Assembly: GCA_033439255.1 (NCBI GenBank)
Contig: CM065878.1
Span: 310,001 to 374,000, forward strand
Length of the DNA stretch: 64,000 nucleotides
Source of the DNA: Hericium rajendrae
Taxonomy: Eukaryota; Basidiomycota; Agaricomycetes; Russulales; Hericiaceae
Reading direction: 5' to 3'
Shown: positions 54,411 to 64,000 of the stretch, piece after piece
Layout: each line of letters opens with the position of its first letter
Position numbering within the stretch: the stretch's first letter is position 1
Notes under the pieces: generated by a model
What the model was told of the DNA's origin: nothing
Database searches by the model: none
Seen by the model: only the letters and a program-made list of their open reading frames with translations
Program-made: the position numbers and the translations under genes

Positions 54411-57400
54411 CATAGATGGGTTGTAATAGTATAGATTAGAGTACTTAGTTTTTTTGTAGTTAATACAACAATGAGAATATTGAATGATCTGATTTATTAA
54501 ATTTGTGTGAAATAAACTGCTAACATTAGTAGTCTATGCTTAAGTTTGTAGAACTACTATAACATGTTTGGTTACTACAGTAGAAAGATCCTCACTACAA
54601 GTCACTACAGAAGCCACCGTAGAAGGGGGGGTTCCTATGAGTACTACAGGTACTATAGGATCTACAGGTGGCTACCGTAGACTACAGATTGCTACTGTAG
54701 CCAATGGTAGCAACTTCAGTTTTTCCAGATGAAGGATGTGATCGTGCCCGAATACGAAGCATACCATGCTGAGGAAGTCAAGCAGGGCAGGATGCCCATG
54801 CACAGTACTCCCTGGCACACCAAGCGTGCCGGAGAACTCCTATCCGATGAGTCAGATGAGGTCAAAGAACAGGTCACAAAGGCCATGGATCCCGATTTTG
54901 AATTGATCCAGGAGTTTGCTGAGATTGGCGAGCACGACAAGGCTGAGATGGCAAGACTGGTTCAAGCTAAAAAGTACCAGGAGTAAGTGTTGTTCGCTGT
55001 GATCGTGAAAGAAGAACTAACCTGTTCTAGTGCCATTGACGCGTTTCCGCACACAGCGGCAAATCTCTCACACAAGCTCGCAAACAGGACTGGGGGTGTT
55101 GTCACTATTTTGTTCGGTGCACCTGTACCTGCGAGTTCCGGGAGATTGGAAGTGTTTTCGTGAGTAACTCGTGATCGAACTGGATGATGGTGAACTTACC
55201 TATTGTATTAGCATCCATTCGGGCGCGAGCGACGGGAGAATGTTTGGCGCGGCATACAAGGACTATGGGGAATGTGTTGAGAATCCCTTCCTCGTGTTTC
55301 TTCGTAGCCTCTATCGTGAGTATGCTATTTATTAGCCAATGACCGTGACTTACGATATACTTCAGCACCCTCCATCTGCCGTGAGCGTGATTTGACACCG
55401 AAAAAGGATCAAGTCGCCTCCTCGGAGGCAAATGGCCAGCCGGCTGCTGATGTGTGGACCCTGGGAATGGAGGTGGCAGCCAAAACCAAAACCAACAGAG
55501 TACCGGGGGTGCGAGGGGACCAAGTATCTCAAGTGAGGAGTGGGGTGAGGGCAGCTGAGGGTCACTGCAGCAGGAACAATGGAGCGATGGGCTCGCTAAG
55601 GGTGAGGCTGAGGCGATCTGGTGATAAGGGGCTGGGAAGGATGGGGAACGGCTGTGGAATGACAAGGAGAATGACGAGACACACAGGTCTCTGATACGAC
55701 GGACTGATCCTAGAGAAATGACACTAAAGAGGGCGGACTTGTCTAAAGTCCGGAGAACGATGAGAACAACAGTGAGAGAGACTTCTGAGGTCTGTGCTCT
55801 GAGGGGGAAAGGTGCACTGAGGGGTTCTATTTGAAGCTGGGACTCTGTCTACCATACAAGTAAGAAACTCGCCCTTGGCGGTCTCGGGCGATCTTGGACT
55901 CGGCTGCTCTATGGTACATCTATGGTCCGAAACCATCAAAAGGCGGCATCCAGGCATCCTGTACAACACAGACCCGGTATCATAATGCCAGCAACCTGAT
56001 TGGCTCACCAAAACCGCTGAGGACGATCTGGAACAAACTTGAGGAAACCTCGGTGAGGCCTGCAGTAGCTGACAACTCCTGAGATGAGGGACATCACTGC
56101 TCTGAGCAAGGTTGGTGGGTGAGGAGCTGGAAGCTGGATGGGAGTGAAGGGGAACTGCATGGGAGATGGTGAGATGAGGTCTGACGTTGCTGAACACAGC
56201 TTGAGGCATATCACCACGTCTTCCAGCAGAGGTGCTACAGCTGCCCCCATGACTATCACTCAATCCACACGAGTGACAGCAGGGATCGACAGCGAGGATG
56301 GTGCGACAATTACACAGAACGAGGCAACGGTGGATGAAAACGATGGTACTACGGCGGCCCAGAATCCAGCTGAGGACAGCACGACAGGGCAGGAAGCCGA
56401 AGATGATGCCGCGGGAGACGAGACAGCCAATGAAGCTGCCACAGCCAAAGCAGCTGACAAAGCTGCCACAGCCAAAGCAGCTGACAAAGCGGTTGCGAAG
56501 GCTAAGGCAGTCACAGCTGAAAGGGTGCAAAAGAAAGCAGCATGGCGCAAGAAGAAAGCGGCATGGCGCAAGAAGAAGATAGCGAGGGGGGAGTACACCA
56601 TTCGCAAATCGCCATATGAGTTGGAGCATGACAGGAATATCGCCAAGATACAGGCGAAGATGAAGGCGTGGAACATCCCCACGGCCAGCAGCCTCTTTGG
56701 ACCGAAAGAGCGACAGAAAAAAGGGAAGGGGAAGGGGAAGGAGAAGGGAGCAAATGACAAGTAAGTGACTTCAGCGGCAGGTGAAGAACAATACTTATCT
56801 TAACTGTGCCAGGGGCAAGGGGAAGGATGTTGTTCCCCCAACAGATGACGAAGAAGCTGCAGATGGCACAGAGCAGGAGGACGAGGACGAGGACGAGGAG
56901 GACGAAGAGAAGGACGAGGAGGATGGCGATGCAAATACGAAGGCTGGTGCCATCAATGTTGATGTCGAAGGCCTGCCAAAATGGATGGCAGAATAGGTGA
57001 AATACCTGGTGGGCAGAGCGCCTGATGATGACTGGCAGGAGGTCGTCAAGCTCTGGATGAAGATAGAAGAAAGGCTGGGCTTCGCAGACAATAGAGTGAG
57101 TGATTCTGTTATTCATGAGTGACTGCGGTACTTATCTGTCCACAGAGCAACCGTTGCAAATTGCTGGGCACCAATCGGCCTCTTGAAGTTCCGGCGTGGC
57201 AGAAGGACGGCCGCCCGTTCAATGAGATGCCGAAGGTCGAGAATCTGGAGCAGTACGCAAAGGGTTGGCTCCCGTGGTGGTGCAGTTTGCAGCCTGCATC
57301 GCGAGGCAACGTCTGGCCGCTTCAACGCACTGTAGACGCTAATGAGAGCTGGGCGGCATTGAGGAAGAGTGGTAAAAATGGGTTCGGCCTGATCTTGATG

Positions 57401-57680
57401 ACGCTGGACTGGTGGTTCAAGGCCGAAGAGGACAAAGAGGTGGACGAGGCAAATGACGCACTTGAGGATGTATTGTGGGTGGCATGAAAGATGCTGGAGG
57501 ATGATGGATCGAAGAAACGGCAGACTCCTGATGAGGAGGAGGAACACGAGGAGGAGCAGAGGGGCAGCCGCGCCAAATGGTGAGGCCATCGTCGTGCGCG
57601 TCGAAGTCGATACATACTCACCTACTTGCCTGCAGAGCGAAGATCGCATAGCGTGGGAATATGGCAAACACCTGCCATAA

Positions 57681-59214
57681 CACAGGCACTGTTCAACACG
57701 GTGCCGCCGAGTCCGCTTGTCAGGCAAGTGTAATGGTTCCAACAACCTTGTTCTGCTCTATAAATGTTTGCTAGTACAGTCGACTATCTCATAGTGCATA
57801 GGCTCAGTCCCCACCTGGGCCTATGCATTATGATGTCGTATGCAATACAGGATAGGTCACGTTATGTGACATACTATGACCCAGTAAGAGCAACTGTCAT
57901 GGTCGTACATTGTTAAAGCGCGGACATGATAGATAAATAGCTAAACACTGTAGACAAAAGAAAAATGAGTCTAATGTTATTTCTTTCTTCTCTTGATTGT
58001 CTGACTTTTGAAAATGAGCCCGCATTCTCTGAATGCGCAAGTAAGATTTTGGGCTCACGTGCATGTGCACCTTTCAAGTTCGCTTGATGATGGTGGAGTT
58101 TGTCGAAGAAGCAGAGTTTGGGTTCAAAATTTAGGGGTAATGGTTCTCTTTTCCATGCTTACTGTTCATTGTCAGGCTTTTGTGTTTATTTTATGCCCAT
58201 TCTGGCTCAGTCCTGCATCAATACCATGCATTGTCCCTATAGTGGCTATGCATAACGAACAAAAAGGCTCATGCATTATTGAATATGACACATTGTTGCA
58301 TAATTACCGCAGGACGAACTCGGTCCCCAGAGGTCCTTATGCATTATGACAACTTATGCATTATGACCTTATGCATTACGAAAAGTTTGACTGTATCTAT
58401 CTTGAGTTCTGAATGTGTTGGCTCTATCTACTGTGGTTTACGCGGTTCCCGCTTTGATATATATGATCTTGTTAAATAAAAGATATTTACCTGTCTCGAG
58501 AGGCATAATCTGGTGCACGCGTCTTCGATTCAGCTATCGTGGACTATCGTGCGAATTAATTATTGTAATGTTAAGTGCGTGAGGAAAGGCAGTGGAGGGC
58601 TGCAGAATGTTTCGGGCAGCAATAAGGGCCCGCCTGGGGAAGCTCGGGATAGATGCCAGCCCGGGCACTGATATTAGGACCGAGCAGGAATGATGGGCCG
58701 CACGGCCCATGAAACGCCCTGCTGAGCCTGGGAATGACTGAATAGATTGATCATTCATTGTGCCTGGGCTGGAATCGGAGCAGCCTGGAGCACCCACGAG
58801 CATTCGGTTGACCAGAGATACTGGATATATTTAAGCAACTGATCATTGATCGTGCCTGTATCGAGATATAGATAAGCACCGGTCGGAACAAAAGGCATGC
58901 TAATTATAGCGGGATTTGCTGCAGCATCATTTAGAAGCATTAATAATAGGACCAAGCACCCGGTCTGAGCACCCGGGGTAAAATTGATTCCAAAAAGACA
59001 ATATTACTAAGCTATAGGCCCGAAATAGGTATTATATTAAGCTATAGGTGTATTTTATCTATATTATTAAGCTATATAGAGCCCTAGGCTAATAGAGGCT
59101 AATATAAAGGGCAGATCGTTAAGAGCGCCGTTAAGCGTACATAACCTTTGCTGTAACATGGCTTGGACTACTGTAATGGTACTTTCGTTATAAACTTAGT
59201 AGCTATGGCTCACA
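57681..59214. other. No supported gene
   Basis: AT-rich around 58000-58480 with repeated 'tatgcattatga' words. 58560-58980 has repeated 'gagcacccg' and 'ggcctgggc' words of unknown origin. 59000-59110 has short gctata(g/t) units. Confidence 0.35.
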
Positions 59215-61300
59215 TGGTATGAGCCGTGGGAAGGCGGGAGCATGCGGGGAACGGTGAGAGCATGCGGAGAATGGCAAGAGCATGTGGAGAATGGGGATTG
59301 GGTACGCACGAGCACTGGAGGTGCGGGAACTGAAGCGCACAGGCACGGGACTGGGACGCACCTGGCACAGGGCTGGGACGTGTGGGCACAGGGCTGGAAC
59401 ACGCGGGCACAGGGCTGGAATGCGCGGGCACGGAGCTGGGGCTCGGGCCCGCACACAGGCACTGGAGGGTGTGGGCATGGAGCTGGGGCATGGGCGCGGA
59501 GCTGGTGGGAGGGAATCTTGAGGGCGTCGTTGTGTCCGCATGTCATTGCTATGCGATGGGGCATGCGTGGTAATGGGCCGATGCACATGCGAACACGAAT
59601 GCGTCAGCATGAACGTGGTGTGGTGGGGTGGGATGAGGATGGGTTGGCCTCGTGCGGCCTGCGCACATGCCTCCTGAGGACTTTGATGGCACGTGGTTGC
59701 AAGCGTGGGGTCTTGCGTGCTGGTGAGTGCCCCCTCATGGTGCGGTGGAGTGGCCCAAGGGCAGGAGCAGAACCCAAGGTGATGGCAGGATGCCGACTAC
59801 ATACAGGAGGCAGACTCTATCTAAGTGGATGCTGACTAAGCCTCGGCATCCTCCGAACCTCTGGATGCAGGGAGCCTCCGGCTCCCTAGTCCAGTGGGGA
59901 GAGGTCAGACATGCATTTGCAAGCGCGGCAGTGGGTCGAGATGGGGGCCTGGCACAAACGCGCGGTTGCTAGGGTGCGTGCGGGGTTGTCAGGTGGATGA
60001 TGCGTCGAATTTTGTGAGTGCGTGAGTGCGCAGGCAATGCCGAATGTGCGATTGCGAGCGCAGGGGGAGGGAGATACTTGTGATGGGGGGTGGGTCTCAT
60101 CGCACGGCCTGCCATGCCACGTCAACGCATTCAGAAGCTAAAAAAGAGAAGAAATAGTTAGTATAGCACGACAGACAGAATGTAAACAAGTAACTTACAA
60201 ATTTGAGAGCTTTTGAGCCCTGTATTGTCCCTGCTTGATCATGGGAGGACGAGGAAGAAGATGTGCTGAGCCACGAGCCTTGTGGCACCGATCGGCAATT
60301 GCTGAACAGGGTACTGTACGAGGCTGGCTGACTTCGAACATGATTTTCAGAAAGAGTAAATTGTATTAAAACTTTTGTGTGAATCAAATGGACTTAAGGC
60401 ATACTGTGTGCAACGCACTCTTAAGGATGTCTAAAATGGACAGCACGTCGAGCTCGAATCGACGTCTCGGGCACGCCGGACATCCGATTTGAGCCGCAAT
60501 TTCTTAGCATACCTCCCTTCTACCATCTATCGGTCTGCTAGAATATATTATAGTATACTATAACTATGTATTCATACTTTATCAGATTTTTTTATGGCCC
60601 GGATCTATAGGATCTGGGTAAGATTGATGTTTTTTGGTCATTTCAGGCCAGATTCTATAAGTTTTTCAAGTCTCGAGGTCTCAAATTTTCATTAAAATAT
60701 TTGTGCGTTCGGAAATATATGATCCATAGCTTTAGAAAACGTTTTGCGCAACTCGTTTGTCGAAGGTCGAAGATTTGAAGCCTGCACAACTGGAACTATG
60801 CATTAGGGTTACTGAACATTACAGTATGTTTGCCCTCCTGACTCTGATATTGCTAATAATCGCTCAATCTTTCTACTACATATTCTGGGCTACTATATGT
60901 ACATATCTACCATTCAATTTCTGTCTTTTGCGGTCCAAAAACTGCCCAAGACTCGACTCCTCCTCCTCGTTCGGGGTTCTCGGGCTGCTACCGCCACTCG
61001 GTAATTTCCGAGCCATGTCACAGCTGGTGCACCGCGGCTCGTCCTCTCCCTCTGCACCCTCCTCCCTTTCCTGCCCACCCTCCTCCCTCTTCATGTTCAT
61101 GCTCACCTCCATGCTCTTCACACGCCTCGCATCGCTCTTTGTTCCCCCTCCCCATCTAGCATGCCTACCATGCATCCGCCATGCTCCACGCTCCTCGACC
61201 ATGCCCTCCACGGCCCACAACAGCCGTCCGTCCCCTCCACACCCATCAGACATGTGTAAAAGCATGCAGCAGAGGCCCCGGATGCCAATTGTAGTGGTTA
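59215..61300. mobile_element. AGC-3: partial copy of the palindrome's TIR element
   Basis: 60000-60580 follows 24700-25260 feature by feature (cttacaaatttgagagcttt; ttgatcatgggagga; gagccacgagc; ggcaattgc; cgagctcgaat). 60960-61260 matches the 25400-25600 part (ctgc..cacagctg; cctctccctctg). The intron-like segment is conserved (ATTTGTAAGT..TTTTTTAG, minus strand). The GC-rich left part (59230-59520) repeats 'gcgcgggcacagggctggaa' units. TIR ends are not seen, so both sides are probably lost. Confidence 0.6.
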
Positions 61301-62757
61301 CTGTAGTTAACTAACATACTACAGTACCAGGAAATAGAAAGTGATGATAACCTAGGTTAATTGATGTGGCCTAGAGTAGTAGGACCTTAGTAGTGATACA
61401 GGCCAGCCAGGATCCCTGGAGGTTAGTAGTGATCATCGGGCTGCAGCCGAGTTTGCAGGAGGTTAGTAGTAATCATTGTCCAAGGCTGGTGATACTGCAA
61501 TATGCATGCATCACTACATAGGCTGCACACATTACTACCGACTAGCAGGACATTAGTAGTGATGACTAAGCTCCGTCGTTCCTTGCAGGGTGTAGTAGTA
61601 ATGACCTGGGATGCTCCCCAGGTCACTGAAAAGTCTACTATGCATTCTGCAATGACTACTATGTGGCTGGACTTCCGGCAGGCACATGGCTGCTCCGCTG
61701 CTCCGGGCACGGTGATGCGTGCGGGGTCGTATCTCACCGGCATGTGCTTCTGCAAGGGGTTATGTAATTGGCACGCGCTTCCCCGCATCCGCCCACCCAG
61801 CTCATTCCTCCTTTCCTCCACGCCTTCCATAGCGGCGCACCACTGCATGATTCATGGACGATGGGCAGAGGCCATGTGGCGCCTCCGGGATTCTGGTCCG
61901 TATGGTGCATGAGGATTTCTATTCAGTGCATGCTACGGGGGCTTATCGAATCCCCACGCGCTTGTGCGCATCCGCCCGACCAGCCCATTCCTCCCTTCGT
62001 CCATGCCTTCCACAGCAGCGTGCTCTGAAGACGGTGGATGGAGGATCTCGCACGGCCATCTAAGAGGTATGTGTCCTTTCGGTTCTGTCTTTCATGGCCC
62101 ACTGATCACTTCACATACCTTCTGCATTACACACTCCCGTTACCAGTGTTTCTTCCCCTGTCACGTTCCCTCGCCTCTGTGCATCCATAATACACCCAAA
62201 CCGAACGGATTCGCCTTGACATCCACAATACAATGTTCCTTCGTGAATGCCCTCGCACAATTGTAGATCGTCCACCCCATGTTTGCCTGTCTGTGTTTCA
62301 TTCTCGCCTTTCTACACTTATGTGCGTTCTGGACCTGTTCATTTTTGTTCCTTACATTCATTTCAATCTTTGACTACTAGTAGTTACCTTGTATGCCTCA
62401 ACGTTGCCTCAACTGTAGCTTTCTTTTGCATCCCGGCATAACATCGGTTTCTTGATCTTTCAGCGAGCTGGTAAATGCAGAACATTTTGGAGTTATATTA
62501 TATAGCTTTTCTAAAGTCTATCCTATCACTCGACGGTGCACAACGAGATCGACAACAGCACCAGTGTATGTCGTGCAACTTCGACAAGTGAGATCTCCAG
62601 TGATTACCTAAGGCCCAGATCACATCAAGATCCAATGTGTATATATGGGTAACGGAGGTATTTTTCGACTTGGGGTAAGTAGGTTGATTACAGGTGAAGT
62701 CGCATTGCACCGACAAGAAGCATGTAGCATGCCAAGAAACCATTCAGTATGAGCCTT
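61301..62757. other. Spacer with short repeats
   Basis: ttagtagtgat words recur between 61330 and 61640. A direct repeat (cgcatccgccc.accagc.cattcctcc) occurs at about 61785 and 61966. No gene recognised. Confidence 0.35.
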
Positions 62758-64000
62758 TTATTTCATATGTTGCCTATTTCCTGCTACACCTGCCTCTGAT
62801 TTGTGAGTATAGTCCAAATGCTGCCGAGGTGTGAAGTGATTACTTCTTTGCTTGTGCATCTTTACACCATTGGCTGCTGCGGGCCCACATTTGTGCTTGT
62901 TTCCAGCACTGACATCGACTCCTGACTGCTCCCCAGCCAATGCACTCGACACCAATGCGCTCGACACCTCTACCATCTCCCTCAACACATATTCGACGTC
63001 TTCTATAGCCGATGATAACTCAGCCTTCTCACCAGCTGTGGCAGCATGGCAGTGCCACCAAACGAGCAGTATCAAGATGGTGAAAAATCCATTCTTACCT
63101 CCCTTTCTGGTCTCATCCCAGGTTTCGTTTGTGTTCTTGCGACACTTTAGTGGCCAATCCACGTTTTCTGTTCTCCAGGTGGGTTGCAAACATTTCCACC
63201 ATGCCCTCCACCTCTCACCCCAGTCGTCTAGTGGACCTAGCTCCGGGATTTTTTCATACAAATGCTTCTTTTTTACCCAATCGGGGTGTTCCGGAGGATG
63301 AAGAGTCGTTTTCATCAGGGTATTCGGACCCTGGGCCATCGTGAGTGTTTAATCGTGGCGCTATGCTGTTGTACTGACCTTGCCATCTTCGTAGCCGAGG
63401 AGCACCTCGTGCTCATCCCAGAAATTCACCACATTCTGCCAAATTGGCATGTCTGACCCTGTCAAAAGGAAGTCACAAGCCTGCGTAACCCACGCGGGTT
63501 CACCTGGTTTAGGGAAGCTTTTGTTGACTGGAGATTTCCCCCCTCCAGCTCGAGATTGAGGTGTACCGGTGTCCGTGCTGGTATGAGTTTCATCGATAGA
63601 CATCAATGTGTCTAGTTCTTGACCATGCAATGCTTGCAACGTCGCATTGTCCACTGGTGTCTTGCTCGAGTTAGGTAGTGTAGACTTCGCCTGAACTGCC
63701 TTCGCGGACATGGTGTGTGCATCGCCTTCACACGTGGATGGGTCATTACTAACAGGTGATGAAAGGACATTAGGTGCTGGGCCGAGATCATCACGAATGA
63801 CCAGAGGAGCTGCGGCTGCATCAGTCGTCGACTGGGCCTGGCTTCCTATCTGCGTGGAGCCACTTGTTCCGACCGCCGGTTGGGTTGCCGCTGCGTGAGA
63901 CAGACCTCCTATCTGTGCCGAAGCGGTCGTGTCGAGGTCAATGGTAAGCTTTCTATTTCACGGTCAGTCTTTCCTATCTATCGTGTCATGAGGAGGACTT
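62758..64000 (-). CDS. Second Trp-rich Agaricomycete gene of unknown function (partial)
   Basis: The 3' exon (about 63323-62758) encodes HPDWVKKKHLYEKIPELGPL, then WRAWWKCLQPTWRTENVDWP, ETRKGGKNGFFTILILLVWW and VEYVLREMVEVSSALVSSAL, ending at TAA 62758-62760. The exon before it (to about 63378) encodes Thr/Ser/Ala-rich sequence and PAWVTQACDFLLTGSDMPIW, WDEHEVLLGYEDGK. The same order (LPKW / PxW ... WW..LQP..R ... GKNGF.. WW) is seen in the gene at 51522-57680, so they are paralogues. No internal stop was noted in the part visible. The 5' end lies beyond the window. Function unknown. Confidence 0.6.

Larger units (their letters stand above)
52078..54731 (+). mobile_element. CATC-D: TIR element with 2-bp TSD inside the Trp-rich gene
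   Basis: Ends CATCAGGAAAAACCGGAGTT and, reverse-complemented, CATCTGGAAAAACTGAAGTT; flanked by AA (52076-52077, 54732-54733). Removing it with one AA joins the host frame as WESKLKDVIVPEY. Inside: a nested MITE (52586-52953), degenerate tandem sequence (52960-53640), a CT-rich leader (53900-54090), donor AAAAGGTAAGTTAA at 54102, C-rich minisatellite (54150-54410) and a ctacagtagc tract (54540-54720) in place of gctatag. It is the most diverged of the four copies. Confidence 0.85.
51522..57680 (+). pseudogene. Tryptophan-rich Agaricomycete gene of unknown function, split by CATC-D
   Basis: Upstream part: HSKRAWATELKLKVLRTLVP, FWPVAYSQWFNDFSH, an intron at 51870-51934, then HIKQWFGNHSSRSVHGQTGR and VQAYQHLFWESKL. 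After CATC-D: KDVIVPEYEAYHAEEVKQGR (to 54982), exons 55031-55159 (AIDAFPHTAANLSHKLANRT, VTILFGAPVPA) and 55212-55315 (IHSGASDGRMFGAAYKDYGE, PFLVFLRSLY). Later exons at 56138-56760, 56812-57093 and 57145-57650 give an acidic linker, LPKWMAE and WLPWWCSLQPASRGNVWPLQ, LRKSGKNGFGLILMTLDWW. Lesions: a frameshift near 51770 and stops at 56994 and 57485. This architecture is one I recall from many mushroom hypothetical proteins; no activity known. The second family member is at 62758. Confidence 0.7.

Noticed and set aside
60757-61314. 185-codon open frame with hydrophobic N-terminus
   Set aside because: It overlaps the region homologous to the non-coding body of the AGC element, and the frame is not conserved in AGC-1 or AGC-2.

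Overview
The window looks like repeat-dense DNA of a mushroom-forming basidiomycete (Agaricomycete). Introns are short (about 48-75 nt, GT..AG). There are chromodomain Ty3 retroelements, a KDZ (Kyakuja-Dileera-Zisupton) DNA transposase with its CxC2 cysteine cluster, hAT elements, and several gene families I associate with mushroom genomes (paired viroplasmin/RNase H1 N-terminal domains; tryptophan-rich 'WW..LQP.WR' proteins). No rRNA, bacterial-type operon or CRISPR array was seen. Almost every long coding region carries lesions, mostly transitions such as CGA to TGA or D to N codons, so the region reads as decaying, probably silenced, nested transposon DNA with few live genes.

Layout. 1-1.9 kb: a short hypothetical gene end, a small tandem repeat and a tRNA-like promoter pair. 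1.9-5.6 kb: a complete hAT element with terminal inverted repeats and 8-bp target duplications. 5.9-7.3 kb: a truncated chromovirus with its LTR abutting a copia remnant. 7.3-11.4 kb: a degenerate 'tgcatg' repeat split by a 3.3-kb element that carries two exons of an SNF7 (ESCRT-III) gene, and by a fold-back CACTA-like MITE. 11.4-12.9 kb: a Ty3 integrase remnant. 13-17 kb: hairpins, a SINE-like repeat and an unknown gene. 17.2-23.4 kb: an unknown gene, then a chromovirus pol on the minus strand with a young gag-only LTR element inserted in its RNase H region. 23.4-32.3 kb: a huge imperfect palindrome (arms of about 3.4 and 3.7 kb) built from two inverted copies of a retroviral-type gag that carries the same DNA-transposon insertion. 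33.7-41.2 kb: a KDZ transposase and a small neighbour gene, interrupted and flanked by two more 2.6-2.9-kb elements. 44.8-46.1 kb: a gene with two viroplasmin domains. 46-51.3 kb: degenerate repeats, a hAT-type MITE and tandem repeats. 51.5-57.7 kb: a decayed tryptophan-rich gene split by a fourth element. 59-61.3 kb: a partial copy of the palindrome's transposon. 62.8 kb to the right edge: a second tryptophan-rich gene.

The most interesting content is a transposon family, here called CATC, with four copies (7586-10889, 35229-37832, 41262-44208, 52078-54731). Each copy has ends CATC(W)GRAAAA / TTTTYCWGATG and a 2-bp target duplication (GA, AT, TG, AA). For three copies the duplication is supported independently, by a paralogous empty site or by restoration of the interrupted reading frame. 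Three copies share a TATA-bearing leader, a consensus 5' splice site, and just behind it a 11-14-bp hairpin kept paired by compensatory and G-U changes. A GC-rich degenerate minisatellite and an AT-rich 'gctatag' tract follow. One copy has captured unspliced SNF7 exons. No transposase is encoded inside any copy.
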